From Phenylobacterium deserti (GTDB lineage Bacteria; Pseudomonadota; Alphaproteobacteria; Caulobacterales; Caulobacteraceae), in NCBI RefSeq assembly GCF_003254705.1, contig NZ_QFYR01000001.1:1054001-1118000 (forward strand): a DNA stretch of 64,000 bases, given 5' to 3'. The notes beneath the pieces were generated by a model, which was not told the DNA's origin, made no database searches, and saw only the letters and a program-made list of their open reading frames with translations. This document shows positions 26,830 to 35,199 of this stretch, in pieces. Within the stretch, counting starts at the first letter, position 1. Every line of letters begins with the position of its first letter. The translations under genes were made by a program, and so were the position numbers.

Positions 26830-27146
26830 GGAAAGCTTTCGCGGTGCTGCCCGACTGTCCTCGGCGGGTCCGCCGCCGTCAATGAAGGCGTCCTCTACCC
26901 CTTTTCGGAGTGGACGCGGCGTGATTTTGCCTCGTTGCGGGACAAAGTCGAGACGATCTTCGCGCCAATTCGTTCCTGCGCCGTAAATGCCTGCCTTGAG
27001 AGCAGCGCTTTAGCGTCCGCGGACCAGGTCCATGAACGCCCCAGCGGTGCAGGTGGCTCCATCGCCCGCTAGAGGGTTGTTCTCCTGGCGAGCGCCGTCC
27101 CATGCCGCTAGCTTGCCAGGCCCTGCAAGGTTGCGAGGAGCTTGGA
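26830..27146. other. 317-base intergenic region between divergent genes
   Basis: This gap separates the starts of the leftward AI-2E-type gene and the rightward HerA-like gene. It should hold both promoters. I could not recognise an RNA gene, riboswitch, terminator or convincing small ORF; open frames here lack ribosome sites and family resemblance. The strongest local feature is a short GC hairpin (CGGCGG-GT-CCGCCG) near 26858, which may be chance in this GC-rich DNA. Confidence 0.6.
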
Positions 27147-28637
27147 ATGAGCGGCGACGGCGTGCTGATCGGTTGGGCGGATGGGCCACAGGCGCTCAGG
27201 CTGGATCGGGCCAACCGGCACGGGCTGGTGGCCGGCGCCACCGGCACGGGCAAGACTGTCACCCTTCAGGTGCTGGCCCAGGGTCTGTCCGACGCCGGCG
27301 TCCCGGTCTTCGCCGCCGACGTGAAGGGCGATCTGTCCGGCATCGCCGCAGCCGGCCAGCCCAGCGCGAAGATGCAGGCGCGGGCCCAGTCCATGGACCT
27401 GGAGCTTCGCCCTTCCGCCGCGCCGGTGATCTTCTGGGACCTGTTCGGCCAGGACGGCCATCCGATCCGCGCCACGGTCAGCGAGATGGGCCCGCTGCTC
27501 GTCGCTCGGATGCTGGAGCTGAACGAAGTGCAGGAGGGCGTGCTGAACGTCGTCTTCCGCGCTGCCGACGAAGACGGGTTGCTGCTGCTCGACTTCAAGG
27601 ACCTGCAGGCGGCGCTGACCTATGCGTCCGAGAACGCCAAGGCGCTGGGCGCCAAGTACGGCAACGTCTCGCCGGCCACCGTCGCCACCATCCAACGCAA
27701 GCTGCTGGTCCTGGAGAGTCAGGGCGGCGCCAACCTCTTCGGGGAACCGGCCCTGCAGCTCTCCGACCTCATGCGCACCGACGGCTCGGGCCGCGGCTAC
27801 ATCAGCGTCCTGGCCGCGGACAAGCTGATCTCCTCGCCCCGCCTCTACGCCACCTTCCTGCTGTGGCTGCTGTCCGAGCTGTTCGAAGAACTGCCGGAGG
27901 TCGGCGATCCGGAGAAGCCGCGCCTGGCCTTCTTCTTCGACGAGGCGCACCTGCTGTTCCGCGACGCGCCCAAGCCGCTCCTGGAGAAGGTTGAGCAGGT
28001 CGTTCGCCTGATCCGATCCAAGGGCGTCGGCATCTATTTCGTCACCCAGAATCCGGCCGACATCCCTGAGACGGTTCTGGGTCAGCTGGGCAACCGGATC
28101 CAGCACGCCCTGCGCGCCTACACGCCGGTGGAGCAGCGCGGCTTACGCGCGGCGGCCGAGAGCTTCCGCCCGAACCCGGCGTTCGACACCGCCGAAACCA
28201 TCCAGCACCTGGGCGTCGGCGAGGCCCTGGTCTCCGTGCTGGACGAGAGGGGCGCCCCTACGGTGGTGCAGAAGACGCTCGTCCGCCCGCCCGTTTCGCG
28301 CCTGGGTCCGCTGGACGCCGCGGAGCGACGCCAGATGATCGCGCAAAGTCCTGTCCGCGGCCTCTACGACCAGCTTCAGGACCGGCAGAGCGCCTACGAA
28401 ATGCTGCAGGATCGTGCTGCAGCAAAGGGTGCAGCAAAAGCTGACGACGAGGAGGCGCCGAGGGCGCGTCCGACCCGCTCCAAGGCGCGTGATCAGGGCG
28501 GCATCGGCGAAGACGTGGCCGACATGGCGGGCGCGTTCGGCAAGTCCATGCTGCGCAGCATCGGCACGCAGCTCGGCCGCGAGATCATGCGTGGCGTCCT
28601 CGGCGGGCTCACCGGCGGTACCCGTCGGAGGCGCTGA
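27147..28637 (+). CDS. HerA/YjgR-like helicase domain ATPase (DUF853)
   Basis: 496 residues of the HerA-FtsK superfamily, DUF853 (YjgR) branch. Walker A GATGTGKT lies at about residues 30-37 and Walker B LAFFFDEAHLLF near 260; VTQNPADIPETVLGQLGNRI supplies the sensor region and GNRIQHALRAYTP the arginine-finger area. The C-terminus has a charged, low-complexity linker (AAAKGAAKADDEEAPRARP) and a glycine-rich tail. Cellular function is unsettled. No NurA nuclease or other phage-defence partner is nearby, so a DNA-processing role is not assured. The ATG at 27147 has GAGGAG 7 bases upstream. Confidence 0.88.
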   Translation: MSGDGVLIGWADGPQALRLDRANRHGLVAGATGTGKTVTLQVLAQGLSDAGVPVFAADVKGDLSGIAAAGQPSAKMQARAQSMDLELRPSAAPVIFWDLFGQDGHPIRATVSEMGPLLVARMLELNEVQEGVLNVVFRAADEDGLLLLDFKDLQAALTYASENAKALGAKYGNVSPATVATIQRKLLVLESQGGANLFGEPALQLSDLMRTDGSGRGYISVLAADKLISSPRLYATFLLWLLSELFEELPEVGDPEKPRLAFFFDEAHLLFRDAPKPLLEKVEQVVRLIRSKGVGIYFVTQNPADIPETVLGQLGNRIQHALRAYTPVEQRGLRAAAESFRPNPAFDTAETIQHLGVGEALVSVLDERGAPTVVQKTLVRPPVSRLGPLDAAERRQMIAQSPVRGLYDQLQDRQSAYEMLQDRAAAKGAAKADDEEAPRARPTRSKARDQGGIGEDVADMAGAFGKSMLRSIGTQLGREIMRGVLGGLTGGTRRRR

Positions 28638-28646
28638 GGAGCGGGC

Positions 28647-29555
28647 CTACTTCTCGCTCTTCTCCCCGGCGATCCGCTTGTCCAGCAGCGCCTCGTACTT
28701 GGCCGAATAGGCGCGGCAGGCGCCGGGATCGACGAACGGGTTGGGCGCGCGGCCCGCCTCCGCCGCCTTCAGCTTGGCGTCGAAGCCGGAATGATCCGGG
28801 TGCGCGGTGATCAGCACGTCGCACGGCAAAGCCGCGAGCTTGCGCATCCCCGCGCGAAAGCCGGTCGTCAGGTCCCCGCGTCGCGGGTGGCGTGTGTAGT
28901 GGAAGTGGTCCGAAGAAATCGGGTTCAGGCTCGCGGCGAACACCACGTTGCGGCATTGGCCCGCCTCGCAGCTTTTCCACGTCCAGCTGGTGCTGCCGGG
29001 TGAATGGCCCGGCGTCATGACCGCGCGCACGGTGGCGTTCCCTAACCGGATCGTCTCACCGTCGCGGACCGCCCGCACTCTGCCGACCGCCGGAAACCGC
29101 TCCAGATCCTCGGCCTGCGGGTCCTCGGGATCTGAACGACCCAGGCGCAGGGCCTCCGCGCCCGACGCGCTGGCGATCGCCATGGCGCCGCTGCCGCGCG
29201 CCAGGGCGGCGATGCCGCTGGAGTGGTCCCAGTGGGACTCGGTGGACAGGATGTAGCGGATGTCCTGCACCCTGAACCCGAGCTTGCGGATGTTCGCCTC
29301 GACCTGCGCCACGCCCTGGGGCACGCCGCCGTCCACCAGCATCAGCCCCGCGCCCGTGTCGATCAGCGCCAGGCTGAGGCCGCCGAACCCCACATAGTAG
29401 GTGTTCCCGAACACCCTGGCCGGCGCCTGTGGCGCGAGCCACCGGGCAGCGTAGGCCGGCTGGATCGGACGCGTCAGCGGGTCGGCCGGCTGCGCCAGGG
29501 CCGGCGCGGTCCAGATCACGCTGGCGGCGGCTAGGGCGGAGAGTGTCTTGGTCAT
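28647..29555 (-). CDS. Subclass B3-like metallo-beta-lactamase-fold hydrolase with E-x-H-x-D-H site
   Basis: 302 residues with a signal peptide (to about residue 22, ALAQPAD), so periplasmic. The fold matches subclass B3 metallo-beta-lactamases: GNTYYVGFGGLSLALIDTGA, VEANIRKLGFRVQDIRYIL, then the metal site. Instead of His-x-His-x-Asp-His it reads E106-S-H108-W-D110-H111, with H184 in TPGHSPGSTSW and H252 in ITAHPDHSG completing both zinc sites. A first-position Glu is known from the B3-E variants (SIE-1 type). Whether it hydrolyses beta-lactams is not provable from sequence; a lactonase-like role is possible. ATG at 29555 is chosen for the signal peptide. Confidence 0.87.
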   Translation of the reverse strand: MTKTLSALAAASVIWTAPALAQPADPLTRPIQPAYAARWLAPQAPARVFGNTYYVGFGGLSLALIDTGAGLMLVDGGVPQGVAQVEANIRKLGFRVQDIRYILSTESHWDHSSGIAALARGSGAMAIASASGAEALRLGRSDPEDPQAEDLERFPAVGRVRAVRDGETIRLGNATVRAVMTPGHSPGSTSWTWKSCEAGQCRNVVFAASLNPISSDHFHYTRHPRRGDLTTGFRAGMRKLAALPCDVLITAHPDHSGFDAKLKAAEAGRAPNPFVDPGACRAYSAKYEALLDKRIAGEKSEK

Positions 29556-29678
29556 CGGGAGCCCCGTTCTGCGAGCGCCGATTTGTTCAAGCCTGGCCAT
29601 GCCGCGCAAGCCGCGGCGCGATGTCTCCTGTGGGCGAGGGTGTTTGGCGCGCTGCCCGGCCTATGAGATAAGCGGGCC

Positions 29679-30221
29679 ATGAGCGCACAGAGCCCCGTGA
29701 TCTCCGACACTTACCGGCGGCTGCAACAAGAGCTGCACGAGAACCCTGGCTACGGGGTGATGTCCTTGCGGTACGGCGGGATCGTAAAGCAGCTGATAGA
29801 CCAACTAGGAGCCAAGTCGCTGACCGATTACGGCGCGGGTAAGCAGAACCTGCTGACAGCTCTCCAGAAGCTCGACGTCGAGATCGACTACCGTCCCTAC
29901 GACCCGGCGTTCCCCGAATATGGCCAGGCCCAGCAGGCTGATCTGGTCTGCTGCATCGACGTGCTGGAGCACATCGAGCCCGACTACTTGGAGAATGTGC
30001 TGGATGAGCTGAAGGCAATTACGGTGAAGCATGGCTTCTTCACCGTTCACGTCGGACCAGCGGTGAAGCATCTAGCAGATGGGCGCAACGCCCACTTGAT
30101 CCAACAGCCGCCGCAATGGTGGCTGCCCAAGTTCAAGGAGCGCTTCAAGCTTCTGCAGACCAGGGAGATCGCGAACGGCTTCGCTGTGATCGTCGCCGCC
30201 CTGGATCCCGTCCAGGCCTGA
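29679..30221 (+). CDS. Class I SAM-dependent methyltransferase-like protein, probably acquired
   Basis: 180 residues. A Rossmann-type methyltransferase core is visible: motif I LTDYGAGKQNLL near residue 48, acidic strand-2 end YRPYDPAF, motif IV-like ADLVCCIDVLEHIEPDYLEN and a C-terminal block NAHLIQQPPQWWLPKFKERF. That last block resembles small methyltransferases I associate with phages. Codon choice differs from the neighbours: ATA, CTA, GGA, ACA and GCA codons are frequent and third positions are less GC-rich, which suggests horizontal transfer. Substrate is unknown. It stands alone between two leftward genes, with a 6-base gap to the convergent SDR. Confidence 0.75.
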   Translation: MSAQSPVISDTYRRLQQELHENPGYGVMSLRYGGIVKQLIDQLGAKSLTDYGAGKQNLLTALQKLDVEIDYRPYDPAFPEYGQAQQADLVCCIDVLEHIEPDYLENVLDELKAITVKHGFFTVHVGPAVKHLADGRNAHLIQQPPQWWLPKFKERFKLLQTREIANGFAVIVAALDPVQA

Positions 30222-30227
30222 GGCCGC

Positions 30228-31007
30228 CTACCTGGGCGGCATGCGGATGGCGCCGTCCAGCCGCACGTGCTCGCCGTTGAAGTAGCCGTTGCGGATCATC
30301 TCCAACGCCAGCGAGGCGTATTCCGCCGGGCGGCCCAGCCGCTTGGGAAAGGGCACGTTGGCGCCCAGCGCGGCGCGCACCTCGTCCGGCATGGCCGCCA
30401 CCATGGGCGTTTCGAACACGCCGGGCAGGATGGTGTTCACCCGGATGCCTTCGCCCATTAAATCGCGCGCGATCGGCAGGGTCATGCCCATGACCGCGGC
30501 CTTGGAAGCCGAATAGGCCGCTTGGCCGATCTGTCCGTCCACCGCCGCTACGGAGGCGGTGTTGATGATCACGCCCTTCTCGCCGTCGGCCAGCGGCTCG
30601 GCGTCCATCATGCCCAGCGACGCATGGACGATGCAGCGGAAGGTGCCCAGCACGTTCACCTGCAGGCTGGCCTCGAACAGAGGCAGGGGGAAGGAGCGTT
30701 TGCCGCCCGTCTTGTCGCGCCCAACGGTCTTCACCGCATTGGCCACACCGGCGCAGTTCACCAGGATCCGCTCGTGCCCGTGCGCGGCGCGGGCGCGGGC
30801 GAAGCCGGCCTCGACCTCTTCATCGACCGTGACGTTGACCTTGCAGAACACGCCGCCCAGTTCGGATGCGATCTCCTGGCCGCGTTGTTCGTTCATGTCG
30901 AACAGGGCGACCTTCACGCCCTGCGCCGCCAGCGCCCGGGCCGTGGCTTCGCCAAGCCCGGATGCGCCGCCGGTGACCACGGCCGCGACGGATGAATTGA
31001 GTTCCAT
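30228..31007 (-). CDS. SDR dehydrogenase, 3-hydroxyacyl-CoA dehydrogenase (HSD17B10-like) type
   Basis: 259 residues, complete SDR. TGGASGLGEATARALAAQG near residue 12 binds the cofactor, LFDMNEQRG ends strand 2 with Asp (NAD+ preference), LVNCAGVANAVKTVGRD carries the N-C-A-G variant, and the catalytic residues lie in INTASVAAVDGQIGQAAYSA with Tyr-x-x-x-Lys following. The insertion GRDKTGGKRSFPLPLFEASL matches the type-10 hydroxysteroid / short-chain 3-hydroxyacyl-CoA dehydrogenase subgroup, which oxidises 3-hydroxyacyl-CoA in beta-oxidation or branched amino-acid breakdown. No acyl-CoA gene is adjacent, so the substrate is inferred from family only. Confidence 0.88.
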   Translation of the reverse strand: MELNSSVAAVVTGGASGLGEATARALAAQGVKVALFDMNEQRGQEIASELGGVFCKVNVTVDEEVEAGFARARAAHGHERILVNCAGVANAVKTVGRDKTGGKRSFPLPLFEASLQVNVLGTFRCIVHASLGMMDAEPLADGEKGVIINTASVAAVDGQIGQAAYSASKAAVMGMTLPIARDLMGEGIRVNTILPGVFETPMVAAMPDEVRAALGANVPFPKRLGRPAEYASLALEMIRNGYFNGEHVRLDGAIRMPPR

Positions 31008-31061
31008 GGACCTGTCTCTCCCGATGACCCAAGATGTCCTCGTCGCCCGAGGCTTAGCCCT

Positions 31062-31484
31062 ATGACCCGCGCCGAGAAAGCATCACCCGACGTCAAGGAC
31101 GCCTTCGATCCGAGGCAGCCGATCGACCCCAGCCGCGCGCTCGTGCCCTCGGTGGTTAAGGTCAACGAGGCGCGCGTGACCCGTGGCTTCTGGCCCAAGA
31201 TGCGCAAGGTGGCGGCCAAGGTGCCTTTCGCGTCCGAGGCCCTGTCCGTCTGGTTCTGCGCCCGGGACGAAGAGACGCCCATCGCGGCCAAGGGCATGAT
31301 GTTCGCCGCCTTGGCCTACTTCGTCCTGCCGACGGACGCGGTGCCCGACTTCATCGCCGGCCTCGGCTACACCGACGACGCGGCGGTGTTCGCCGCCCTC
31401 ATGGGCGTGGTCGGCAAGAACCTGAAACCCCGCCACCGCAAGGCCGCAAAGGACGCCGTCGAGCGGCTGCGGGCCGAGAGCTGA
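31062..31484 (+). CDS. YkvA family protein (DUF1232)
   Basis: 140 residues. The central [20 protein letters not shown] with [14 protein letters not shown] after it is the DUF1232/YkvA signature: a membrane-associated helical pair with the conserved PxDxIPDF-like core. An N-terminal polar region of about 60 residues precedes it and a basic tail follows. Function is unknown; members occur as single small membrane proteins. The gene ends 1 base before the stop of the convergent SDR and diverges from the other SDR gene at 31007. Confidence 0.82.
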   Translation: MTRAEKASPDVKDAFDPRQPIDPSRALVPSVVKVNEARVTRGFWPKMRKVAAKVPFASEALSVWFCARDEETPIAAKGMMFAALAYFVLPTDAVPDFIAGLGYTDDAAVFAALMGVVGKNLKPRHRKAAKDAVERLRAES

Positions 31485-31485
31485 G

Positions 31486-32328
31486 CTAGCTCCCCGCCAT
31501 CTCGAACATCTTGGCGAAGGGGTTCGGCGCATTGGGGTCCCAGGCCGAGCGCGGGCCCACCGTCAGGCCGCCGTCCACCAGAAGATAGGTCCCAGTAACG
31601 AACTCGGAGTCGTCGCTGGCCAGGAACAGGGCCGCCTTGGCGATGTCCTCCGGCAGGCCGGCCTTCGGGATCGGCTGAACCTTGGGGCCGGTGGCCGCAA
31701 TCATGGCCGCCAGCTTGTCGGCCGTCTCGCGCGGCAGCCCGAAGGACGCGCCGAAGATCGACGTAGCGATCAGGCCCGGGCACAGGGCGTTCACCCGGAT
31801 TTTCTGCGGCGACAGCTGGGCGGCCGCCACCCGGCTCATCTGGATCACCGCCGCCTTGGCGCTGGAATAGGCGATGGGCCCGAAGCCCGCCTGCAGGCCC
31901 GCCACCGACGAGGTGTTGATGATCGAGCCGCCGCCGCGCTCCCGCATCAGCGGCGCGGCATGCTTGATGCCCAGCATCGGCCCGCGCACCAGGATGGAGA
32001 AGATCCAGTCCCAGCCCTCCGCCGTGATCTCCTCCACCGTCAGCATGCGATCGGAGATGCCGGCGTTGTTGAACAGGATGTCGAGCCCGCCGAACTCCGA
32101 CGCCGCCGCGGCTGTCATGGCCGCGATCTCGTCTTCGCGGGTCACGTCGCAACGGACGTAGCGGACGCGCCCTTCGAAGCGCTCCTGCAGCCGCGCGCCC
32201 TTTTCGTCCTGGATGTCGGCGGCGATCACCCGCGCGCCTTCGCCAGCGAACAGCTCCACCGCGCCCAGGCCGATGCCGGACGCCGCGCCGGTGATGATCG
32301 CGACCTTGCCTTCGAGACGTCCCGCCAT
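31486..32328 (-). CDS. Short-chain dehydrogenase/reductase
   Basis: 280 residues with a canonical classical [22 protein letters not shown] near residue 13, ADIQDEKG (Asp at strand 2, NAD+), [19 protein letters not shown], catalytic Ser in [20 protein letters not shown] and Tyr/Lys in the same stretch, and a C-terminal [15 protein letters not shown]. The residue after NNAG and the long substrate loop do not name a substrate. It follows the quinone oxidoreductase gene by 3 bases, so the two are almost certainly co-transcribed and may act in one catabolic route. Confidence 0.88.
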   Translation of the reverse strand: MAGRLEGKVAIITGAASGIGLGAVELFAGEGARVIAADIQDEKGARLQERFEGRVRYVRCDVTREDEIAAMTAAAASEFGGLDILFNNAGISDRMLTVEEITAEGWDWIFSILVRGPMLGIKHAAPLMRERGGGSIINTSSVAGLQAGFGPIAYSSAKAAVIQMSRVAAAQLSPQKIRVNALCPGLIATSIFGASFGLPRETADKLAAMIAATGPKVQPIPKAGLPEDIAKAALFLASDDSEFVTGTYLLVDGGLTVGPRSAWDPNAPNPFAKMFEMAGS

Positions 32329-32331
32329 CGC

Positions 32332-33345
32332 TCAGCCCTGCCCTTCGCCCATGGTCACGACGACCTTGCCCATGGCCTGTCGGCTGGCCAGGTGGGCGAT
32401 GGCCTCGGCGCCCTTTTCCAGGGGAAAGCGCTCCGAGACGAATGGCTTGATCTTGCCCGCGGCGTAGAGCTCGAGCAGCTCTCCCACGGCCTGGGCGTGC
32501 TTGTCCGGGTTGCGCGCCACCCAGGCGCCCCAGAAAACGCCGACGATCTCGCAGCCCTTCAGCAGGGCGAGGTTGAGCGGGATCTTCGGGATGTCGCCCG
32601 CCGCGAAGCCCACCACCAGGTACTTGCCTTCCCAGGCGATGGAGCGCAGCGCCGGCTCGGCATAGCCGCCGCCGACCGCGTCATAGATCACGTCCGCCCC
32701 GTTCGGGCCGGAGGCCTGCTTGAAGAGCTCGCCCAGCTGCTTGGAGGCGTCCTTGTCGAACGGGCCGCGCCCATAAACAACGCCCGCGTCCGCGCCGTGC
32801 CGCTTGCACAGCTCGACCTTTTCTTCGGACGAGGCTGCGGCGATCACCTTGGCGCCCATGGCCTTGGCCAGCTCGATGGCCGCCAGCCCCACGCCGCCTG
32901 CCGCGCCCAGCACCATCAGCGTCTGCCCGGCCTGCAGCTGCGCCCGGTCCTTCAGCGCGTGGTAGCTGGTGCCATAGGTCATGATGAAGGCCGCCGCCTC
33001 GTCGAACGGCATGGCGTCGGGGATCTTCACCAGGCGCGAAGCGTCGATGGCCGCCATCTGCGCCATGCCGCCCCAGCCGGTGGAGCCCAGCACCCGGTCG
33101 CCGGGCGCCACATGGGTCACGCCCTCGCCCACGGCGCGCACCACGCCGCTGATCTCCCCGCCCGGCGCGAACGGTCGCTCCGGCTTGAACTGGTACTTGT
33201 CCTCGATGATCAGCACGTCGGGAAAGTTCACCCCGCAGGCCCGCACCTCGATCAGCGCCTGGCCCTTGCCGGCCTCCGGCGTCGGCAGCTCCTCCAGCGC
33301 CAGGGTCTCGGGCCCGCCCACCTGCCGGCTCAACAGCGCCTTCAT
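32332..33345 (-). CDS. NADPH:quinone oxidoreductase-like, zinc-free MDR
   Basis: 337 residues of the medium-chain dehydrogenase/reductase family. The N-terminal GroES-like domain shows [20 protein letters not shown] and the catalytic-domain entry [18 protein letters not shown]. The nucleotide-binding domain carries [20 protein letters not shown] (AxxGxxG) and [18 protein letters not shown]. The cysteines that bind zinc in alcohol dehydrogenases are absent, typical of the quinone oxidoreductase branch. The C-terminus (MGKVVVTMG) is normal. ATG at 33345 is chosen; the frame is open to 33507. First gene of a two-gene operon with the downstream SDR. Confidence 0.9.
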   Translation of the reverse strand: MKALLSRQVGGPETLALEELPTPEAGKGQALIEVRACGVNFPDVLIIEDKYQFKPERPFAPGGEISGVVRAVGEGVTHVAPGDRVLGSTGWGGMAQMAAIDASRLVKIPDAMPFDEAAAFIMTYGTSYHALKDRAQLQAGQTLMVLGAAGGVGLAAIELAKAMGAKVIAAASSEEKVELCKRHGADAGVVYGRGPFDKDASKQLGELFKQASGPNGADVIYDAVGGGYAEPALRSIAWEGKYLVVGFAAGDIPKIPLNLALLKGCEIVGVFWGAWVARNPDKHAQAVGELLELYAAGKIKPFVSERFPLEKGAEAIAHLASRQAMGKVVVTMGEGQG

Positions 33346-33465
33346 CGCTCGGATCTCCCTTTGTCCGGGCGCGACGCTAGCGGAGCCGAACGTGCGGCGG
33401 AAGCAGTTTCGAACAGATGTTTGAGGCGATGCCGCCTGCGCGCAACAGGTCGCGCCGGGCCTGAG

Positions 33466-33494
33466 TTGGTTTGGAAACCATCGTCCCCTATATT
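33466..33494 (+). promoter_or_regulatory. Candidate rlmN promoter with overlapping small palindrome
   Basis: TTGGTT at 33466-33471 and TATATT at 33489-33494 are 17 bases apart, a good spacing for a housekeeping promoter; the -10 matches 5 of 6. TGGTTT-GG-AAACCA at 33467-33480 forms a small palindrome over the -35 box and could be an operator. The rlmN start lies 29 bases after the -10 box. Confidence 0.4.
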
Positions 33495-33522
33495 CGCCTC
33501 TCTCCACAAAGGACGTCTTCCC

Positions 33523-34704
33523 TTGGGCGTGACCCTCGACCTATCGCGCGCGACCGCGACGCCGGTGGCGCCGGCCCTGATCAACCTCTCCGGCATGACC
33601 CGGGCGGAACTCGCCGCGGCGCTGGTGGAGGCCGAGGTCGTGCGTCCCGAGAAGGCCAAGATGCGGGCCACCCAGCTGTGGCGCTGGATCCATCACTACG
33701 GCGTCACCGACTTCGCCAGGATGACCGACGTCGCCAAGGAAACGCGCGCGCAGCTGGTCGAGAAGTTCACCGTCGCCCGGCCGGAAGTGGTGGAGCGCCA
33801 GGTTAGCCGCGACGGGACCCGCAAGTGGCTGATCCGCATGGCCCCGGGGATCGAGGTCGAGACGGTCTACATCCCCGATGTCGGCCGGGCCGGGGCCTTG
33901 TGCGTCTCCAGCCAGGTGGGCTGCACGCTGAACTGCACCTTCTGCCACACGGGCACCCAGCCGCTGGTGCGCAACCTGACGACGGCCGAGATCGTCGCCC
34001 AGGTGCAGGTGGCCCGCGACGACCTCGGCGAATGGCCCTCGCCCAAGGAAGACCGCCGCCTGTCGAACATCGTGTTCATGGGCATGGGCGAGCCGCTCTA
34101 CAACTTGGACAACGTGGCTTCGGCCATCGACATCATCGCCGACAACGAGGGGATCGCCATTTCCCGCCGGCGGATCACCGTGTCGACTTCGGGCGTGGTG
34201 CCGCAGCTGGAGGCCCTGGGCGAGCAGACCCAGGCCATGTTGGCGATCAGCCTGCACGCCACCAACGACGAGCTTCGCAACAAGCTCGTGCCGCTCAACA
34301 AGAAGTACCCGATCGCCGAGCTGATGGCCGGCATCCGCGCCTACCCGGGCCTGTCCAACTCCAAGCGCGTGACCTTCGAGTACGTGATGCTCAAGGGCGT
34401 CAACGACAGTCCGGCCGAGGCCAAGGCGCTGGTCCAGCTGCTCAAGGGCATTCCGGCCAAGATCAACCTGATCCCATTCAACCCGTGGCCAGGCAGCGAC
34501 TACGCCTGCTCGGACTGGGGCACGATCGAAAAGTTCGCGGCCGTGCTGAACCGCGCCGGCTACGCCTCGCCGATCCGCACGCCGCGGGGCCGTGACATCC
34601 TCGCCGCCTGCGGCCAGCTGAAGAGCGAGAGCGAGAAGCTGCGCGCCAGCGCCCGCCGCAAGATCGCCGCCGAGGCCGAAGCCGCCGCCGACGCTGCAGA
34701 GTAG
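33523..34704 (+). CDS. rlmN: 23S rRNA (adenine2503-C2)-methyltransferase RlmN
   Basis: 393 residues. The radical-SAM cluster motif CxxxCxxC appears as CTLNCTFC near residue 134. Other landmarks are SQVGCTLNC context, [42 protein letters not shown] and [12 protein letters not shown]. The C-terminal catalytic cysteine is in [18 protein letters not shown]. RlmN methylates A2503 of 23S rRNA and A37 of some tRNAs, aiding accuracy. I chose TTG at 33523, preceded by AAAGGA at 9 bases; GTG at 33529 is an alternative. An Ala/Glu-rich tail extends beyond the fold. The upstream gap contains a candidate promoter. Confidence 0.95.
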   Translation: MGVTLDLSRATATPVAPALINLSGMTRAELAAALVEAEVVRPEKAKMRATQLWRWIHHYGVTDFARMTDVAKETRAQLVEKFTVARPEVVERQVSRDGTRKWLIRMAPGIEVETVYIPDVGRAGALCVSSQVGCTLNCTFCHTGTQPLVRNLTTAEIVAQVQVARDDLGEWPSPKEDRRLSNIVFMGMGEPLYNLDNVASAIDIIADNEGIAISRRRITVSTSGVVPQLEALGEQTQAMLAISLHATNDELRNKLVPLNKKYPIAELMAGIRAYPGLSNSKRVTFEYVMLKGVNDSPAEAKALVQLLKGIPAKINLIPFNPWPGSDYACSDWGTIEKFAAVLNRAGYASPIRTPRGRDILAACGQLKSESEKLRASARRKIAAEAEAAADAAE

Positions 34705-34766
34705 GGCGCAGTAGGCCCACCCGGCTTCGCCGTGCTAATCAGCGGCCAAGTTCGGGGGAGTAGCCG

Positions 34767-35189
34767 ATGCCGACGCCGTCGCCTGAGATCCAGGCCTTCG
34801 CCAGCGGGTTTCCGGTCACCTTGCTGCATGCCGCGGTCAGCGTGGCGATGCTGTTCGTGGCGTCCGCCGTCTATGTGCTGCTGACGCCGCACAAGGAAAT
34901 CACCCTGATCCGCCAGGGCAACGCGGCGGCGGCGGTCTCCATGGCCGGCGTCCTGGTCGGCCTCGCCATCCCGTTGGCTTTCTCGCTGAAAGCCTCGACC
35001 ACCCTGGTGGATCTCGGCCTTTGGGGCGCGGCCACCGTGCTCGTCCAGCTGCTGGTGTTCCGCCTGGTGGACCTCGTGCTCCATGGCCTGCCCCAGCGCA
35101 TCCAGGACGGCGAGATGTCGGCCGCCGCCATGCTGGTGGGCGCCAAGCTCGCCACCGCCCTGATCATCGCCGCCTCCGTCTCGGCCTGA
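34767..35189 (+). CDS. DUF350 family membrane protein
   Basis: 140 residues with four hydrophobic helices (about 18-40, 53-75, 83-103 and 119-139), the architecture of DUF350. Conserved pieces include VYVLLTPHKEITLIRQGNAA and AAAVSMAGVLVGLAIPL, with charged residues between helices 1 and 2. The family sits in the inner membrane, often beside protease, spermidine-synthase-like or phage-shock-type genes; function is unknown. The trypsin-like protease gene starts 10 bases after its stop, so both are probably made from one transcript. Confidence 0.83.
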   Translation: MPTPSPEIQAFASGFPVTLLHAAVSVAMLFVASAVYVLLTPHKEITLIRQGNAAAAVSMAGVLVGLAIPLAFSLKASTTLVDLGLWGAATVLVQLLVFRLVDLVLHGLPQRIQDGEMSAAAMLVGAKLATALIIAASVSA

Positions 35190-35199
35190 GGCCGGGGGC

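Noticed and set aside
27032..27994. Alternative plus-strand frame beginning at 27032 over the HerA-like gene
   Set aside because: It is a phase-shifted shadow with Arg/Gly-rich composition; the real gene has Walker motifs and a ribosome site at 27147.
27147..28637. HerA-like ATPase as part of an anti-phage defence system
   Set aside because: No NurA, SIR2 or DUF4297 partner is adjacent; the protein fits the DUF853/YjgR branch found in ordinary core genomes.
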